From CAZSNT01 sp964607765 (GTDB lineage: Bacteria; Verrucomicrobiota; Lentisphaeria; Oligosphaerales; JABHEG01): a stretch of DNA of 41,115 nucleotides. Under the pieces are notes generated by a model that was not told where the DNA came from, made no database searches, and worked only from the letters and a program-made list of their open reading frames with translations. The stretch covers positions 1 through 41,115 of the forward strand of contig CAZSNT010000089.1 of the NCBI GenBank assembly GCA_964607765.1, written 5' to 3'. A program made the translations under genes and the position numbers. Shown one piece after another: positions 25,068 to 34,571 of the stretch (position 1 is the stretch's first letter; each line of letters opens with the position of its first letter).

Positions 25068-27274
25068 CAGCCTTCGGCGCCATTCTGCTTCGTCCCGTTC
25101 TGCCGATCACGTTGGTCTGCCTGACGACCGTGATTGTTGGGCTCGTGTCGTGGTACACGTACACGCGGTGCGCCCTTGGCCGGCGCCAGATAGTGGGGCT
25201 CTGGTGCTGTCGCATGGGCGCCGTTGTGATCACCGGCTGGTTGCTGCTGCAGCCGCAGCGCCGCGAGGTCACCTACCAGATTGAGCCGCCTGTGTTGGCA
25301 GTGGCGGTAGATATCTCGGCAAGCATGGAGGAGAAGATCCCGCGGGCCAGTGAACTGCGCAGCGAACGGGCGCTCGAGTTCCTGACTGACGGCAAGGTTC
25401 GCCGGGCCCTGGACGACTTCCGTGTGGTTTATTACGAGCTGGGGGCTGAGGTGGAAGAGAGCGCGGGCGAGACCGATGCCATCGCGTTCAACGCCCCCCG
25501 CAGCCACATCGGCAGCGGAATCAACCAGATCCTCACCAAACTGCGAGCCGAGAACGTGGCCGGCGTGCTGCTGCTCAGTGACGGACTGGACCATTCCGGG
25601 GAATCGCCGGCGCCCCAGGCCAAGCCGGTCCCCATCTATGTTCCGGAGTTGGAGGAGCCGATCGAGTTGGCGGACGTTGCGGACAGTGACTGCTGGATCG
25701 GCGAGGTATCCTACCCCCGAATGATGGTCGTCAACTGGAAGGCGTCGGTGGATGTTCTGGTGCGGCGACGCGGTGCGGGCAAGATGACGTTCCCCATTCA
25801 CTTCCGACAGGGCTCGCGCGTGCTGCGCACCAGCATGGTGCAATTCGAGGAAGACGAGCAATTCAAGCAGGTCTCGTTCAGCGTGGAGCCTCTCGAAGTC
25901 GGGCAGATCCTCTACAAGGTCGAGATCAGCCCGAAGCAGGATGGCGACGCGGAGAACAACAGCAGGGACTTCCTCATCGAGGTCACAGACCCGAAGAACC
26001 GTGTTCTGTACCTGGAGGGGGCTCCGCGATGGGAGTTCAAGTTCCTCAAGCGTGCCATTCTCTCGGAGAAGAACTACCAGCTGTCCGCGTTCGTCCGCGG
26101 CGGTGATGGGGCCTTCATCAACTTCAGCGAACTGTCGGGAACGTCAGGCGGCGGAACACCGAGTTTCGAGCCGGAGAACCTGCGCCTCTACAAGGTCGTC
26201 ATCCTGGGTGACCTGCCTGGCTCCGCGGCCAAGGACGAAGAGTGGCGGAACCTGCGCGACTTTGTCGAGCGCGGCGGGGGCCTGCTCATGGTCGGTGCGG
26301 CCAACGCCTACGGCAGCGGCGGACTGCACACGGCATCCTACCTGGAAGAGCTGTTTCCCGCGCAGGCACAGGCAGGAGCGAAGATGAATGAGGGACGCTT
26401 CTCGGTGGACCTGACGGCAACTGGTCGAGCGCACCCGGCGCTGAGCGGTCTGCCGCAGGAGATGCGCCTTCCGCCCGTGCTCAGTTTCTGGGCCCCGGTC
26501 CAGGTCAGTCCGTTCAGCTCCGTGCTGATCGCCACAGCCGACGGCTCCCCCGTTCTGGTGACACGCCGCTACGGCCAGGGCCGCACGGCCATGCTGCTGA
26601 GCGACACACTGTGGCGCTGGCAGTTGGCCGCGGGCGAGGACTTGGCCGAGAAAACGCTCTACAACCGGTTTGTCACGCAGCTGGTCTACTGGCTGGCGCC
26701 GAGCGAGAAAGACGTGGAGAAGACCGCCATTCTGCAGGTGATCACTGCCAAGAGCGAGTTTGAGATGCGCGAGGAAGTGACCGTAGGCGCGGTCTATGAA
26801 CAGCCCGGCGACGACGCGGAAGCACTCAGCGCGAAGATCACCACTCCTGAGGGGCGCCGGCTGACCTTCCCTATGGTGGCCGGGTCCCTGGGCACTGACG
26901 TGGGATTGAGCCGCACCATGGATGGATTCAAGTGCGTGTTCACACCCAAGTCGCCGGGCAAATACATGGTGTCGGTATCCACGCCGGACGGGACGCAGGA
27001 GAAAAACGTGCTGCTGCTGGTCACGCAGCCGGAACACGAACGAACCGGGGCGCCCATTGCCCGAGACTACCTCCAGAGCCTGGCGAAGAACAGCAGCGGG
27101 CGCTTTGTGGCATGGCGCAAACGATACGACATGCTCAAGGACATCCCCTGCAAGCCGAAGGAAGTACAGATCGTGGAGGAATACCCGCTGTGGAATCGGT
27201 GGTGGTGGCTGGTCATTCTGATCGCTCTGTTCTGCGGCGAGTGGTGGTGGCGGCGCCAACTCGACCTGGTGTGA
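25064..27274 (+). CDS. Membrane VWA / glutamine-amidotransferase-like protein
   Basis: A protein of 736 aa starting at the GTG overlapping the BatA stop. Two membrane helices at the N-terminus (about 8-28 and 42-60) are followed by a VWA domain with DISASM (Asp83). A beta-rich segment comes next, then an amidotransferase-like fold (NRVLYLEGAPRWEFKFLKRAIL and NLRDFVERGGGLLMVGAANAYGSGG). It ends with immunoglobulin-like strands and a Trp-rich final helix (WWWLVILIALFCGEWWW). This arrangement is the planctomycetal partner of BatA. No catalytic Cys-His pair is apparent, so it is unlikely to be an active amidotransferase. The MreD-like gene starts 3 nt after its stop. Confidence 0.85.
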   Translation: MTAFGAILLRPVLPITLVCLTTVIVGLVSWYTYTRCALGRRQIVGLWCCRMGAVVITGWLLLQPQRREVTYQIEPPVLAVAVDISASMEEKIPRASELRSERALEFLTDGKVRRALDDFRVVYYELGAEVEESAGETDAIAFNAPRSHIGSGINQILTKLRAENVAGVLLLSDGLDHSGESPAPQAKPVPIYVPELEEPIELADVADSDCWIGEVSYPRMMVVNWKASVDVLVRRRGAGKMTFPIHFRQGSRVLRTSMVQFEEDEQFKQVSFSVEPLEVGQILYKVEISPKQDGDAENNSRDFLIEVTDPKNRVLYLEGAPRWEFKFLKRAILSEKNYQLSAFVRGGDGAFINFSELSGTSGGGTPSFEPENLRLYKVVILGDLPGSAAKDEEWRNLRDFVERGGGLLMVGAANAYGSGGLHTASYLEELFPAQAQAGAKMNEGRFSVDLTATGRAHPALSGLPQEMRLPPVLSFWAPVQVSPFSSVLIATADGSPVLVTRRYGQGRTAMLLSDTLWRWQLAAGEDLAEKTLYNRFVTQLVYWLAPSEKDVEKTAILQVITAKSEFEMREEVTVGAVYEQPGDDAEALSAKITTPEGRRLTFPMVAGSLGTDVGLSRTMDGFKCVFTPKSPGKYMVSVSTPDGTQEKNVLLLVTQPEHERTGAPIARDYLQSLAKNSSGRFVAWRKRYDMLKDIPCKPKEVQIVEEYPLWNRWWWLVILIALFCGEWWWRRQLDLV

Positions 27275-27277
27275 AGC

Positions 27278-27793
27278 ATGCTCTGGATCTGGCTCATAGT
27301 TTGCGCGTTTCTTGCCGTCGTCGCTGAGGCCATCGCCGGTCGACACGGGCTGGTTTTGCCAGTCTGCGGTGCGACGCTGTTCTACTTCACCGTTGTGAGC
27401 AGCTGGCGGCGTGCTCTGGTGCCATTCCTCGTGGCCGGCGTAGTTTTGGACCTGACTCTGATCCGGACGACGCCGGCAACCGCGCTGCTGGTGTTGCCGA
27501 TCACTGTTCTCGCCCTGTTCTGGCGCTGGCACGGCGACTGCCGCAACGTGCCGGCTCAGGTCATCCCGGGAGCCATGGTCGGGCTGATGAGCTCCTGCGG
27601 GCTGGTGCTGATGGAGAGTGTGCCCATCGAGCCGTGGAGCGTGGCGCTGGCGCGGCGGAGCGTCGGGATTATCGTGCAGACGACGGTGGCGGGGGCAGTG
27701 TTGCTGCCCGTGCTGACGCGTTTCCTCGACCGAACGGCTGAGAAGCTGGACTTCCCGCAGTACAGCGCCATACAGGACAATCTGTTGCCATAG
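27278..27793 (+). CDS. mreD: MreD-like inner membrane protein
   Basis: A protein of 171 aa made almost wholly of hydrophobic helices (about five). The sequence itself is weakly conserved, as is usual for MreD. The call rests on size, hydrophobicity and position: it sits directly upstream of the PBP2 gene, as in the mreBCD-mrdA-rodA order. MreD is part of the elongasome that guides cell wall synthesis along MreB. No mreB or mreC is in the window, so it could be an unrelated membrane protein. Confidence 0.55.
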   Translation: MLWIWLIVCAFLAVVAEAIAGRHGLVLPVCGATLFYFTVVSSWRRALVPFLVAGVVLDLTLIRTTPATALLVLPITVLALFWRWHGDCRNVPAQVIPGAMVGLMSSCGLVLMESVPIEPWSVALARRSVGIIVQTTVAGAVLLPVLTRFLDRTAEKLDFPQYSAIQDNLLP

Positions 27794-27822
27794 GCCCGCT
27801 CGACGACGACAGGAATCAGGCC

Positions 27823-29640
27823 GTGCGAATCCCCAATCCCAGCACAGCGTTCAAGCGGCGCCTCTGCCTGCTCGGCGCGCTGTTCTGTGCCTTTCTGGGA
27901 TTGCTCCTGTGCCGCCTGTGGCACGTTCAGGTGCGGCAGGGCCTGGACCATGTCAGTACGATCAAGCGCCAGAGCATCCGCCGCATCCGCCTGTCACCCG
28001 TCCGCGGCTGTATCTTCGCGGGCGACGGAACGGTTCTGGTCGACAACCGCCCCGTGTACGATGTGTCCTTCCACCTGTCGGAGATGCGGCAGCCCGGGCC
28101 GCGCGCCAAGACCGTTGAGTACATACTGAAGCAGTCGAACCGGTTGGCCGCCGTGCTCGGGCGTCCGAGCACTTTCACCGCGGACAGGCTGGACAGGGGC
28201 CTGAGGTATTCCCCTGCCCTGCCTCTGACCGCGTTCACCGACCTCGGCCCCGAGGGACTGGCAACCGCTGCCGAGCTCGTGCCGCCTATCCCGGGAATGG
28301 AGATCGTGACGCGGGTGGCGCGACGCTATCCCCTGCCGGGAGTGGGCACGCATGTGCTGGGCTTCACAGGCCGTTCGCAGCCGCCGGACGCTTTCGAACG
28401 CAAGCGCTATTCTTACGTGGCCAGAGAACTGCGGGGGCGCGACGGCCTGGAGCTGTTCCATGACGATGAACTGTCGGGCGAAGGCGGCATGCGCCTGGTG
28501 CGTGTCAACAGCTTGGGTTTCGTGCACGGCGAGATTGGCAGCCCCATGCGCCCGCGTGCGGGGAAGGACCTGATCACCACCCTGATCCCCGCTGCCCAGG
28601 CTGCCGCCGATGCCGCGTTGACGGGGCACCTGGGCGCCCTCGTCATGCTCGACATCCGAACCGGCGCCATCCTTGCCATGGCGTCGGCGCCCTCGTACAA
28701 CCTGGCGGCGCTGACCGGCGACCTGTACGCGGAGCTCCGGAGTTTCGACTACAAGCGCACGCCCTTGCGCAACCGCGCCGTCAACGCCTCCTACACACCC
28801 GGCTCAATCCTCAAACCTTTGATCGCTCTTGCGGCGTTGGAGAACCAGGTGATCAAGCCGGGATACACCATGGAGTGCACGGGGGGGCACCTCATCGGCA
28901 CCAAACGCATTCGGTGCTGGAACTACTGGGCCGGGCACGGCATGATGGACGTGGTTCGGGCACTCGAGGTGTCGTGCAATCCGTTCTTCATCGAGATCGG
29001 TCTGGCAACGGGGCTCGCAGGAGTCCGGCCCGTGCTGGCGTCCGCCGGCATCGGGGAGAAGCCGGCGCTCGACCTGGGGGCAGTCGGCAGCGGCCTGCTG
29101 CCTTCCCGAGCCTATGCAAAAGCCGTGTTGCGCCAGAACTGGATAGCCATCAACACGGCTTACCTCTCGATCGGACAGGGAGTGATCACGCTCAGCCCCT
29201 TGCACGCGGCCCTCTTCACGGCAGCGATTGCGAATGACGGGCGGCTCATGCGTCCGTTCATCGTGCGGTCCGTGCGCAGCCCGGACGGATACATCTGCCG
29301 CAACACGGCCCCGGTAGTGGAGAGACAACTGCTCGCGCATCCGGAACACCTGACGTGGGTGCGCCAAGGCATGTGGCAGGCCGTGAACAGCGAGAACGGG
29401 ACGGCCAAGTCCGTCTGCAACGACTATGTCACGCTCGCCGGCAAGACAGGGACGGCAGAGGTCATCACCCCCACGAGCAAACACAAGGACACATGGTTCA
29501 TCGGTTACGGCCCTGTTGAGGTGCCCACGTTCGCCATCGCGGTCCTGGTCGAACACGGCGAGTCAGGCGGCAAGACCGCGGCCCCGGTCGCAAAGAAGTT
29601 CTTCGAAGGCTGGCTGGGGGGAGCAGGAGACTCCCCCTGA
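27823..29640 (+). CDS. mrdA: Penicillin-binding protein 2 (peptidoglycan transpeptidase)
   Basis: A protein of 605 aa from the GTG at 27823, with AGGA 9 nt upstream. A membrane anchor at about residues 13-32 is followed by the PBP dimerisation domain. The transpeptidase domain has all three motifs: SILK (Ser328, Lys331), SCN (Ser384, Asn386) and KTGT (541-544). Length and the preceding MreD-like gene fit PBP2, the elongation-specific class B transpeptidase that cross-links peptidoglycan, rather than division PBP3. RodA is not seen downstream, as the CRISPR locus begins there. The 3' end carries a hairpin over the stop codon region. Confidence 0.88.
   Translation: MRIPNPSTAFKRRLCLLGALFCAFLGLLLCRLWHVQVRQGLDHVSTIKRQSIRRIRLSPVRGCIFAGDGTVLVDNRPVYDVSFHLSEMRQPGPRAKTVEYILKQSNRLAAVLGRPSTFTADRLDRGLRYSPALPLTAFTDLGPEGLATAAELVPPIPGMEIVTRVARRYPLPGVGTHVLGFTGRSQPPDAFERKRYSYVARELRGRDGLELFHDDELSGEGGMRLVRVNSLGFVHGEIGSPMRPRAGKDLITTLIPAAQAAADAALTGHLGALVMLDIRTGAILAMASAPSYNLAALTGDLYAELRSFDYKRTPLRNRAVNASYTPGSILKPLIALAALENQVIKPGYTMECTGGHLIGTKRIRCWNYWAGHGMMDVVRALEVSCNPFFIEIGLATGLAGVRPVLASAGIGEKPALDLGAVGSGLLPSRAYAKAVLRQNWIAINTAYLSIGQGVITLSPLHAALFTAAIANDGRLMRPFIVRSVRSPDGYICRNTAPVVERQLLAHPEHLTWVRQGMWQAVNSENGTAKSVCNDYVTLAGKTGTAEVITPTSKHKDTWFIGYGPVEVPTFAIAVLVEHGESGGKTAAPVAKKFFEGWLGGAGDSP
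29617..29637 (+). terminator. Hairpin at the end of the PBP2 gene
   Basis: A perfect 7-bp stem, GGGGGAG (29617-29623) with CTCCCCC (29631-29637) and a 7-nt loop, ends right before the TGA. No T-run follows, so it may only weaken read-through or may simply protect the 3' end. Confidence 0.35.
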
Positions 29641-29955
29641 TGAGCAGGCCCGCCGCACAGCCCTCAGCCAGGCAGAAGTGCCTCTCCCTACCAGTGGCAC
29701 AGGACGTCCCGTCCCGTAGATGCAGCCTTGCGGTCTCGCCTCGCGCCGGCCTCCTCAATCGGACATGATCTAGACCGCTGCCCCCGGGAGAAAACCACGT
29801 CAGCGCGCTCTGAAGGTTGCACTCCCTGCGAACTGGTGTAACTGTGTGATATGGGATGACCCACGGGAAGCGGTACTGATGCTCCGGCGATCCTTGGCCG
29901 CAAGAGTATTGACCTGCCTGGGATACGACTCGCCGGAGCCCGTCGGGGCTGACAT
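29641..29955 (+). other. Intergenic region between PBP2 and cas3
   Basis: About 315 bp with no gene and no tRNA that I can see. A TTGCAC at 29817-29822 has only a poor -10 partner. The main feature is the long inverted repeat at 29881-29939, listed separately. The cas operon promoter probably lies here. Confidence 0.45.
29881..29939. repeat. Perfect 10-bp inverted repeat before cas3
   Basis: GCTCCGGCGA (29881-29890) is the exact reverse complement of TCGCCGGAGC (29930-29939), with 39 nt between. It could be two half-sites of a regulator that loops DNA or a leader stem. Its place just ahead of cas3 suggests control of the cas operon. Confidence 0.55.
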
Positions 29956-32562
29956 GTGATGAGACTGGGAAAGTCGAGAAACCACGGCGCGATGTCAGCG
30001 CTGTCATTCGGGACGTGCGTGGCGAAGACGGCTCCGGACGGCACGCCCGGGTGCTCCGTAGTGGAACACTCGCGCAATGCGGCTGAAGTCGCACGTGTTC
30101 TCGCCGCCCTTTTCAACTCGCTGCCGCATGTGCGTCTGTTCGAAGGCGCCGAGTCAATCGCAGCCGTTCACGATGTGGGCAAAGTCTCGCCTGGTTTCCA
30201 GAAGGCACGCGTGCGCAACCCGGCAATCGCCACGCTCACTCCGGATGTTGCCGCCATGGCAGATGACCGATTCGAGACGGATCATGCCTGCATCGGGGCC
30301 TCCGCAGTCAGCCGTTTCTGTGCTGGTGGGAGCGAGATGCCGGCGGCCGCCCAAGTCGTCGGTTTACACCACGGGTCGATCCGAAAACCAGCCCCGCCTC
30401 GGGACACGGGCAAGGTATTCGGCGGAGAGTCGTGGGCCGAAGAACGACGGAAGCTCATCGCCAGACTTGTCGAGGAATTCGGTCCACTGCCCCAGCGGGA
30501 TTTGCCGCCAGTTGCCCGCAATGCCATCGCCGGGCTGGTCACGGTCGCAGACTGGATCGCCAGTGACGAGCGTTTCTTCCCTCCTGAAGGACTGCCCGCA
30601 AGTATGGCGTCGGTGGACGCGGCTGCCCACGCAGTGGACACGTGCGGATTCCGCATGCCTGGACTTCGCTTGGGACTCGCTTTCACAGACGTGTTCGGGT
30701 TCCCGCCACACGACTTGCAGGCACGGTTCGCGGACGCGGCAACCGAACCAGGACTCTACGTACTCGAGGCGCCGATGGGAATGGGGAAGACCGAGGCCGC
30801 TCTCTACGCTGCCTACCGGCTGATGTGCAAAGGACACAACCGAGGGTTCTACTTCGGACTGCCCACTCGCCTAACGAGCGACCGTATTCACCGGCGTGTC
30901 GCCGACTTCCTCGACCGTGTGTGCGACGAGGACGTTGTTGCGAAGCTCGCACACGGAACGGCCTGGCTGAAGTCATTCGCGCACGGCGGCGGAGCATTTG
31001 GCGCAGGGCGCGACTGGTTCAGCTCGCGCAAGCGAACCTTGCTCCATCCCTTCGGCGTGGGAACGATCGACCAGGCGCTGCTGAGCGTGCTGCGTGTCAA
31101 GCACTTCTTCGTCCGCACGTTTGCGCTGGCCGGCAAGGTGGTCATCCTCGACGAAGTGCACAGCTACGATGTCTACACATCCAACCTGATGGAAGAGATG
31201 GTGCACCAGCTCCTCGAACTGGGGTGCACGGTCATCATCCTGTCCGCCACCCTCAACTCCGAGCGCCGCTCTCGGTTCTTCACCGTGCCTTCGGGCGTGC
31301 CAGGGGACGAAGACTACCCGATCATCACGTGGCAGAGAGACGGCGAAACCGGCGCGGTAGCCGGGACGCCTCCCGAGCCAAGAACCTACAGCGTGCGTGT
31401 AGCAGGCTTGAACGACGCCCAAACTGCCGATGAAGCCGTAATCAAAGCGCAGGCCGGCCACTGCGTCCTGTGCATTGCCAACACAGTAGCGCGCGCCCAG
31501 CAGTGGCACGGAGCGATCGCCGCCGCTATGCCCGAGGGCGCTTTCGAGCTCGGTCTCCTCCACTCCAAGTTTCCGGCGTTCCGTCGGAATCAGCTTGAAG
31601 ACCGCTGGATCGAGAAGCTGGGTAAGAACGGCGACCGGCCTGGCGGGTGCGTGCTCGTGGCCACTCAAGTCGTGGAGCAGAGCGTCGATATCGACGCCGA
31701 TCACCTCATCACCGAACTCGCACCCACGGACATGCTCCTGCAACGTATGGGACGGCAGTGGCGACACCCACGCCGAAAGCGTCCGAGTGACGCCCCTGAG
31801 GTCGTCATTGTGACACGCGATCCTCACGACGCGGGAACGTCGGAAGACATCGTTGAAATCTTGGGCAAGACCAACTGCTTCGTCTACGCACCCTACGTGC
31901 TCTGGCGCAGTCTTGAGCTTTGGCGACACCGCGACACCGTCACGCTGCCATGCGAGCTCCGCGACCTCATCGAGAAGACCTACCGCTCCGCAGACGGAGA
32001 ACCTGCTGCCGTAGTTGGACTCCGGCGTCTGTTCGAGCAAGCGCGCGACAAGCTCCGCCGCATCGCGGAATCCGCAAAGGCGACCGTAACGGGGCTGCCC
32101 ACCGGCAACGACCGGGAAGGCATCGCCACCCGCTACAGTGACCTGCCGACCACACAAACTCTCCTTGTCCGGCAAGTCGACAGCACGGGCCGGAGTGCGC
32201 ATCTGGAGCTCCTTGACGGGGGAGTCGTCCAAGTCGATGCCGACCGGCCCGATTTCCCAGTCACCGCCCGGTTGCACGAGAACTTGGTCTCGATCGCGAC
32301 ATACCTGCTTGCCAAGACCGGACGGATAGAAACTCCGCCGTTCCTCGCCAAACACTTCCACGAAGCCACGCCCGTGCTGGTGTGGGACGAGGAAAGCAGC
32401 GACCTCCTCCGTGATGGTGGACCGACCGGTCTTGGGTACACGCACTGTCTGGGGCTGAGACGGTCGCCTACAGGTCCGTGCAAGGTCTGCAAACAGTCTA
32501 CCGAGCCCTTTTCGGAACACGAGGAGTTCGACGTTTTCGACCTGAACCGTTTCGACTGGTGA
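29956..32562 (+). CDS. cas3: CRISPR-associated helicase-nuclease Cas3 (type I-E)
   Basis: An open frame of 868 aa. The start may be the GTG at 29956, the adjacent ATG at 29959 or the ATG at 29992, which fits the family's short N-terminus best. The HD nuclease domain has His38 (VVEHSRNAAEVARVL) and His72-Asp73 (AVHDVGKVSPGFQ). The SF2 helicase carries GMGKT (motif I), LDEVHSYD (motif II) and QRMGRQWRHPR (motif VI). After Cascade binds a target, Cas3 is recruited, unwinds the DNA 3'-5' and degrades the displaced strand. It is first in a compact operon, 12 nt before cas8e. All key residues appear intact, so interference should work. Confidence 0.93.
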   Translation: MMRLGKSRNHGAMSALSFGTCVAKTAPDGTPGCSVVEHSRNAAEVARVLAALFNSLPHVRLFEGAESIAAVHDVGKVSPGFQKARVRNPAIATLTPDVAAMADDRFETDHACIGASAVSRFCAGGSEMPAAAQVVGLHHGSIRKPAPPRDTGKVFGGESWAEERRKLIARLVEEFGPLPQRDLPPVARNAIAGLVTVADWIASDERFFPPEGLPASMASVDAAAHAVDTCGFRMPGLRLGLAFTDVFGFPPHDLQARFADAATEPGLYVLEAPMGMGKTEAALYAAYRLMCKGHNRGFYFGLPTRLTSDRIHRRVADFLDRVCDEDVVAKLAHGTAWLKSFAHGGGAFGAGRDWFSSRKRTLLHPFGVGTIDQALLSVLRVKHFFVRTFALAGKVVILDEVHSYDVYTSNLMEEMVHQLLELGCTVIILSATLNSERRSRFFTVPSGVPGDEDYPIITWQRDGETGAVAGTPPEPRTYSVRVAGLNDAQTADEAVIKAQAGHCVLCIANTVARAQQWHGAIAAAMPEGAFELGLLHSKFPAFRRNQLEDRWIEKLGKNGDRPGGCVLVATQVVEQSVDIDADHLITELAPTDMLLQRMGRQWRHPRRKRPSDAPEVVIVTRDPHDAGTSEDIVEILGKTNCFVYAPYVLWRSLELWRHRDTVTLPCELRDLIEKTYRSADGEPAAVVGLRRLFEQARDKLRRIAESAKATVTGLPTGNDREGIATRYSDLPTTQTLLVRQVDSTGRSAHLELLDGGVVQVDADRPDFPVTARLHENLVSIATYLLAKTGRIETPPFLAKHFHEATPVLVWDEESSDLLRDGGPTGLGYTHCLGLRRSPTGPCKVCKQSTEPFSEHEEFDVFDLNRFDW

Positions 32563-32574
32563 GGGAGCCGACAC

Positions 32575-34017
32575 ATGAATCTGACAGCTGATCTTTGGAT
32601 CCCCGTGATTGACAGCAGCGGAGGGAACAGGCTCGTTAGTCTCGACACGCTGTATCGAGACGCCGACAACATCCACGACCTCGGCGCCACGCCCCCCCAG
32701 CGCATCTCCTTGATGCGCTTACTCATCTGCATCACGCAAGCCGCCCTCGACGGCCCCGAGGACGAGCAGGACTGGCTCCGCAGCCGAGGCCGCATCGTCC
32801 CGGCCAGCCGCGAGTACCTTGCCAAGTGGCGCGACCGCTACGAGCTGTACGGCGACAAGCCATTCCTGCAGGTGCCTGATCTCGTCCCTATCCACAACGC
32901 GACAGTCGACAAACTCGACTTCGGGCTGGCAGCAGGGCACAAGGCCGTGCTCTTTGACCACGGAGCGGCACCGCAGGGCCGCACACAGTCCCATCCGTGG
33001 CGAGCGCTGATGCTGCTTACGTACCAGTGTTTCTCTCCCGGAGGCAGGATTGGGACTACAGAGTGGGATGGGTTTCCCACCACGGGGGCAGGAACGAGCG
33101 AACACGCTCCCGGCGTCGAGGGTTCTGCGTTGCACACGCTCATCCGCTGTTCCTCGCTGCTGGCCACGCTCCACGCGAACCTCCTCACCCGGAAGACAGT
33201 TGCCGGCATGCCCAACTCAAGTTGGGGTCAACCGGTGTGGGAACGGCCTCCGACATCTCCGCGGGCTGCGTCCGTAGAAGCACTCGTGCACTCCTACCTG
33301 GGGCGGCTTGTGCCCTTGTCCCGGGCCATTCGCCTGGAGCAGGACTCCGCGGTGTTCTCTTTGGCCAACGGTCTATCGTACCCGAAGCTCCCCGCCGGCC
33401 GCGACCCAACCACGACGATTGTCAAGCGCGGCAAAGGCATCAAAGAGAAGTTGGTTCACCTGCCAGTGAGCCTCGCGAAGCATCCGTGGCGTGAGTTGGC
33501 AGCCGTGCTCTCCCTCGCCAACGGCCCCGTGGCTGGGGGAAGCCGCGCTCTCGGCCACCTTGCCCATCTTCCCGACGAGGTGGTAGACATCTGGACGGGC
33601 GGACTTGCAGCGGACAGAGGCAAGATACTCGATGTCGCCGAGTGGGCTTTCGCATTCGATATCGGCCTCATGGAAGAGCCTTGTCTTGCGGTCTACGAGA
33701 AGGGCGTGGCGCTGAGCGTCGCGGCCGAAGGTGTGCTCTACGGAGCTGTCAGGACTTACTCCTCAATGCTGAGTCGGGAGAATACACCTGCGGCGGCGGC
33801 CAAGTCACACTTCTGGTCCACTCTTGACACCCAGTATGGGAATCTCATCCGAGTCGCGTGCTCGGACACGCTCGGCCTGGACGACGGGTGGCGACAAACC
33901 GTCGAGAAGGCCATGCGCGAGGCGTACGCGTTCGCGTGCCCCCACACCACGCCGCGCCAGATCCAGGCTTACGCCCACGGCCTGCGATTCCTGCGATTGA
34001 AGAACAAGGACAAGTGA
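32575..34017 (+). CDS. cas8e: Cascade large subunit Cas8e (Cse1/CasA)
   Basis: A protein of 480 aa, close to the usual 500. It opens with the family signature NLTADLWIPVID and has LYRDADNIHDLGATPPQRISLMRLL and PFLQVPDL blocks. GAGGGAG about 7 nt before the ATG supports the start. Cse1 recognises the PAM, helps open the target duplex and recruits Cas3. The next gene begins 23 nt downstream. No sign of breakage. Confidence 0.93.
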   Translation: MNLTADLWIPVIDSSGGNRLVSLDTLYRDADNIHDLGATPPQRISLMRLLICITQAALDGPEDEQDWLRSRGRIVPASREYLAKWRDRYELYGDKPFLQVPDLVPIHNATVDKLDFGLAAGHKAVLFDHGAAPQGRTQSHPWRALMLLTYQCFSPGGRIGTTEWDGFPTTGAGTSEHAPGVEGSALHTLIRCSSLLATLHANLLTRKTVAGMPNSSWGQPVWERPPTSPRAASVEALVHSYLGRLVPLSRAIRLEQDSAVFSLANGLSYPKLPAGRDPTTTIVKRGKGIKEKLVHLPVSLAKHPWRELAAVLSLANGPVAGGSRALGHLAHLPDEVVDIWTGGLAADRGKILDVAEWAFAFDIGLMEEPCLAVYEKGVALSVAAEGVLYGAVRTYSSMLSRENTPAAAAKSHFWSTLDTQYGNLIRVACSDTLGLDDGWRQTVEKAMREAYAFACPHTTPRQIQAYAHGLRFLRLKNKDK

Positions 34018-34040
34018 CCATCACATAGGAGACAAGGCGA

Positions 34041-34571
34041 ATGGAGCAACAGCAGGCACCCCCGATCCAGCGTTTCCTGGACGTGCTCGCCGAGTATGTC
34101 CGCAGGGACGACCGTGGGGCCCTGGCCGACCTGCGCCATGGGTTCAGCAGAGCCACCGAGTACCGCACCTGGCCGCACATCGCCAACTGGTGCGACTTGG
34201 CCAATGATCGCGAGCGACGGATCTGGACAACCGTCGCAGCCGGCTTCGCGACGCACGGCAAGTCCGTGCGCGGCGGCAACATGGGAACCACGCTCCGTCG
34301 CATCGCACTGAGCGATGCCGAGGGCAAGAAACCTGACGACGCCCTCACCACGTTTGATGCCAGATTCAGGCGTCTACTCACCTGCAGTTCGGCCGAGGAA
34401 GTGTGCGACCACCTTGTCGGCGTCATCCGCGCGGCCGAACGCAAAGACGCGCCGATCGACTTTGAGCAACTCTACACCGACCTCCGGTACTGGGGAGACA
34501 AGGTCAGAGTTCGCTGGGCTTCCTGCTACTGGGGCGCCCAGCCTGCCGCCAGAGGAGGCGATGCACGATGA
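34041..34571 (+). CDS. cas11: Cascade small subunit Cas11e (Cse2/CasB)
   Basis: A protein of 176 aa, within the normal 160-200. An alpha-helical sequence with ADLRHGFSRATEYRTWP near the N-terminus and the conserved end DLRYWGDKVRVRWASCYWG. In Cascade two copies form the belly and stabilise the R-loop. Its stop overlaps the ATG of the next gene (ATGA at 34568). In the classical type I-E order this would be followed by cas7e; here cas6e comes next. Confidence 0.92.
   Translation: MEQQQAPPIQRFLDVLAEYVRRDDRGALADLRHGFSRATEYRTWPHIANWCDLANDRERRIWTTVAAGFATHGKSVRGGNMGTTLRRIALSDAEGKKPDDALTTFDARFRRLLTCSSAEEVCDHLVGVIRAAERKDAPIDFEQLYTDLRYWGDKVRVRWASCYWGAQPAARGGDAR

Noticed and set aside
29853..29867. GGGATGACCCACGGG, reminiscent of half a CRISPR repeat, as a possible crRNA-like regulator before cas3
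   Set aside because: Only an 8-bp block (CCCGTGGG) matches and the rest needs gaps. There is no second repeat, so a chance match is more likely.
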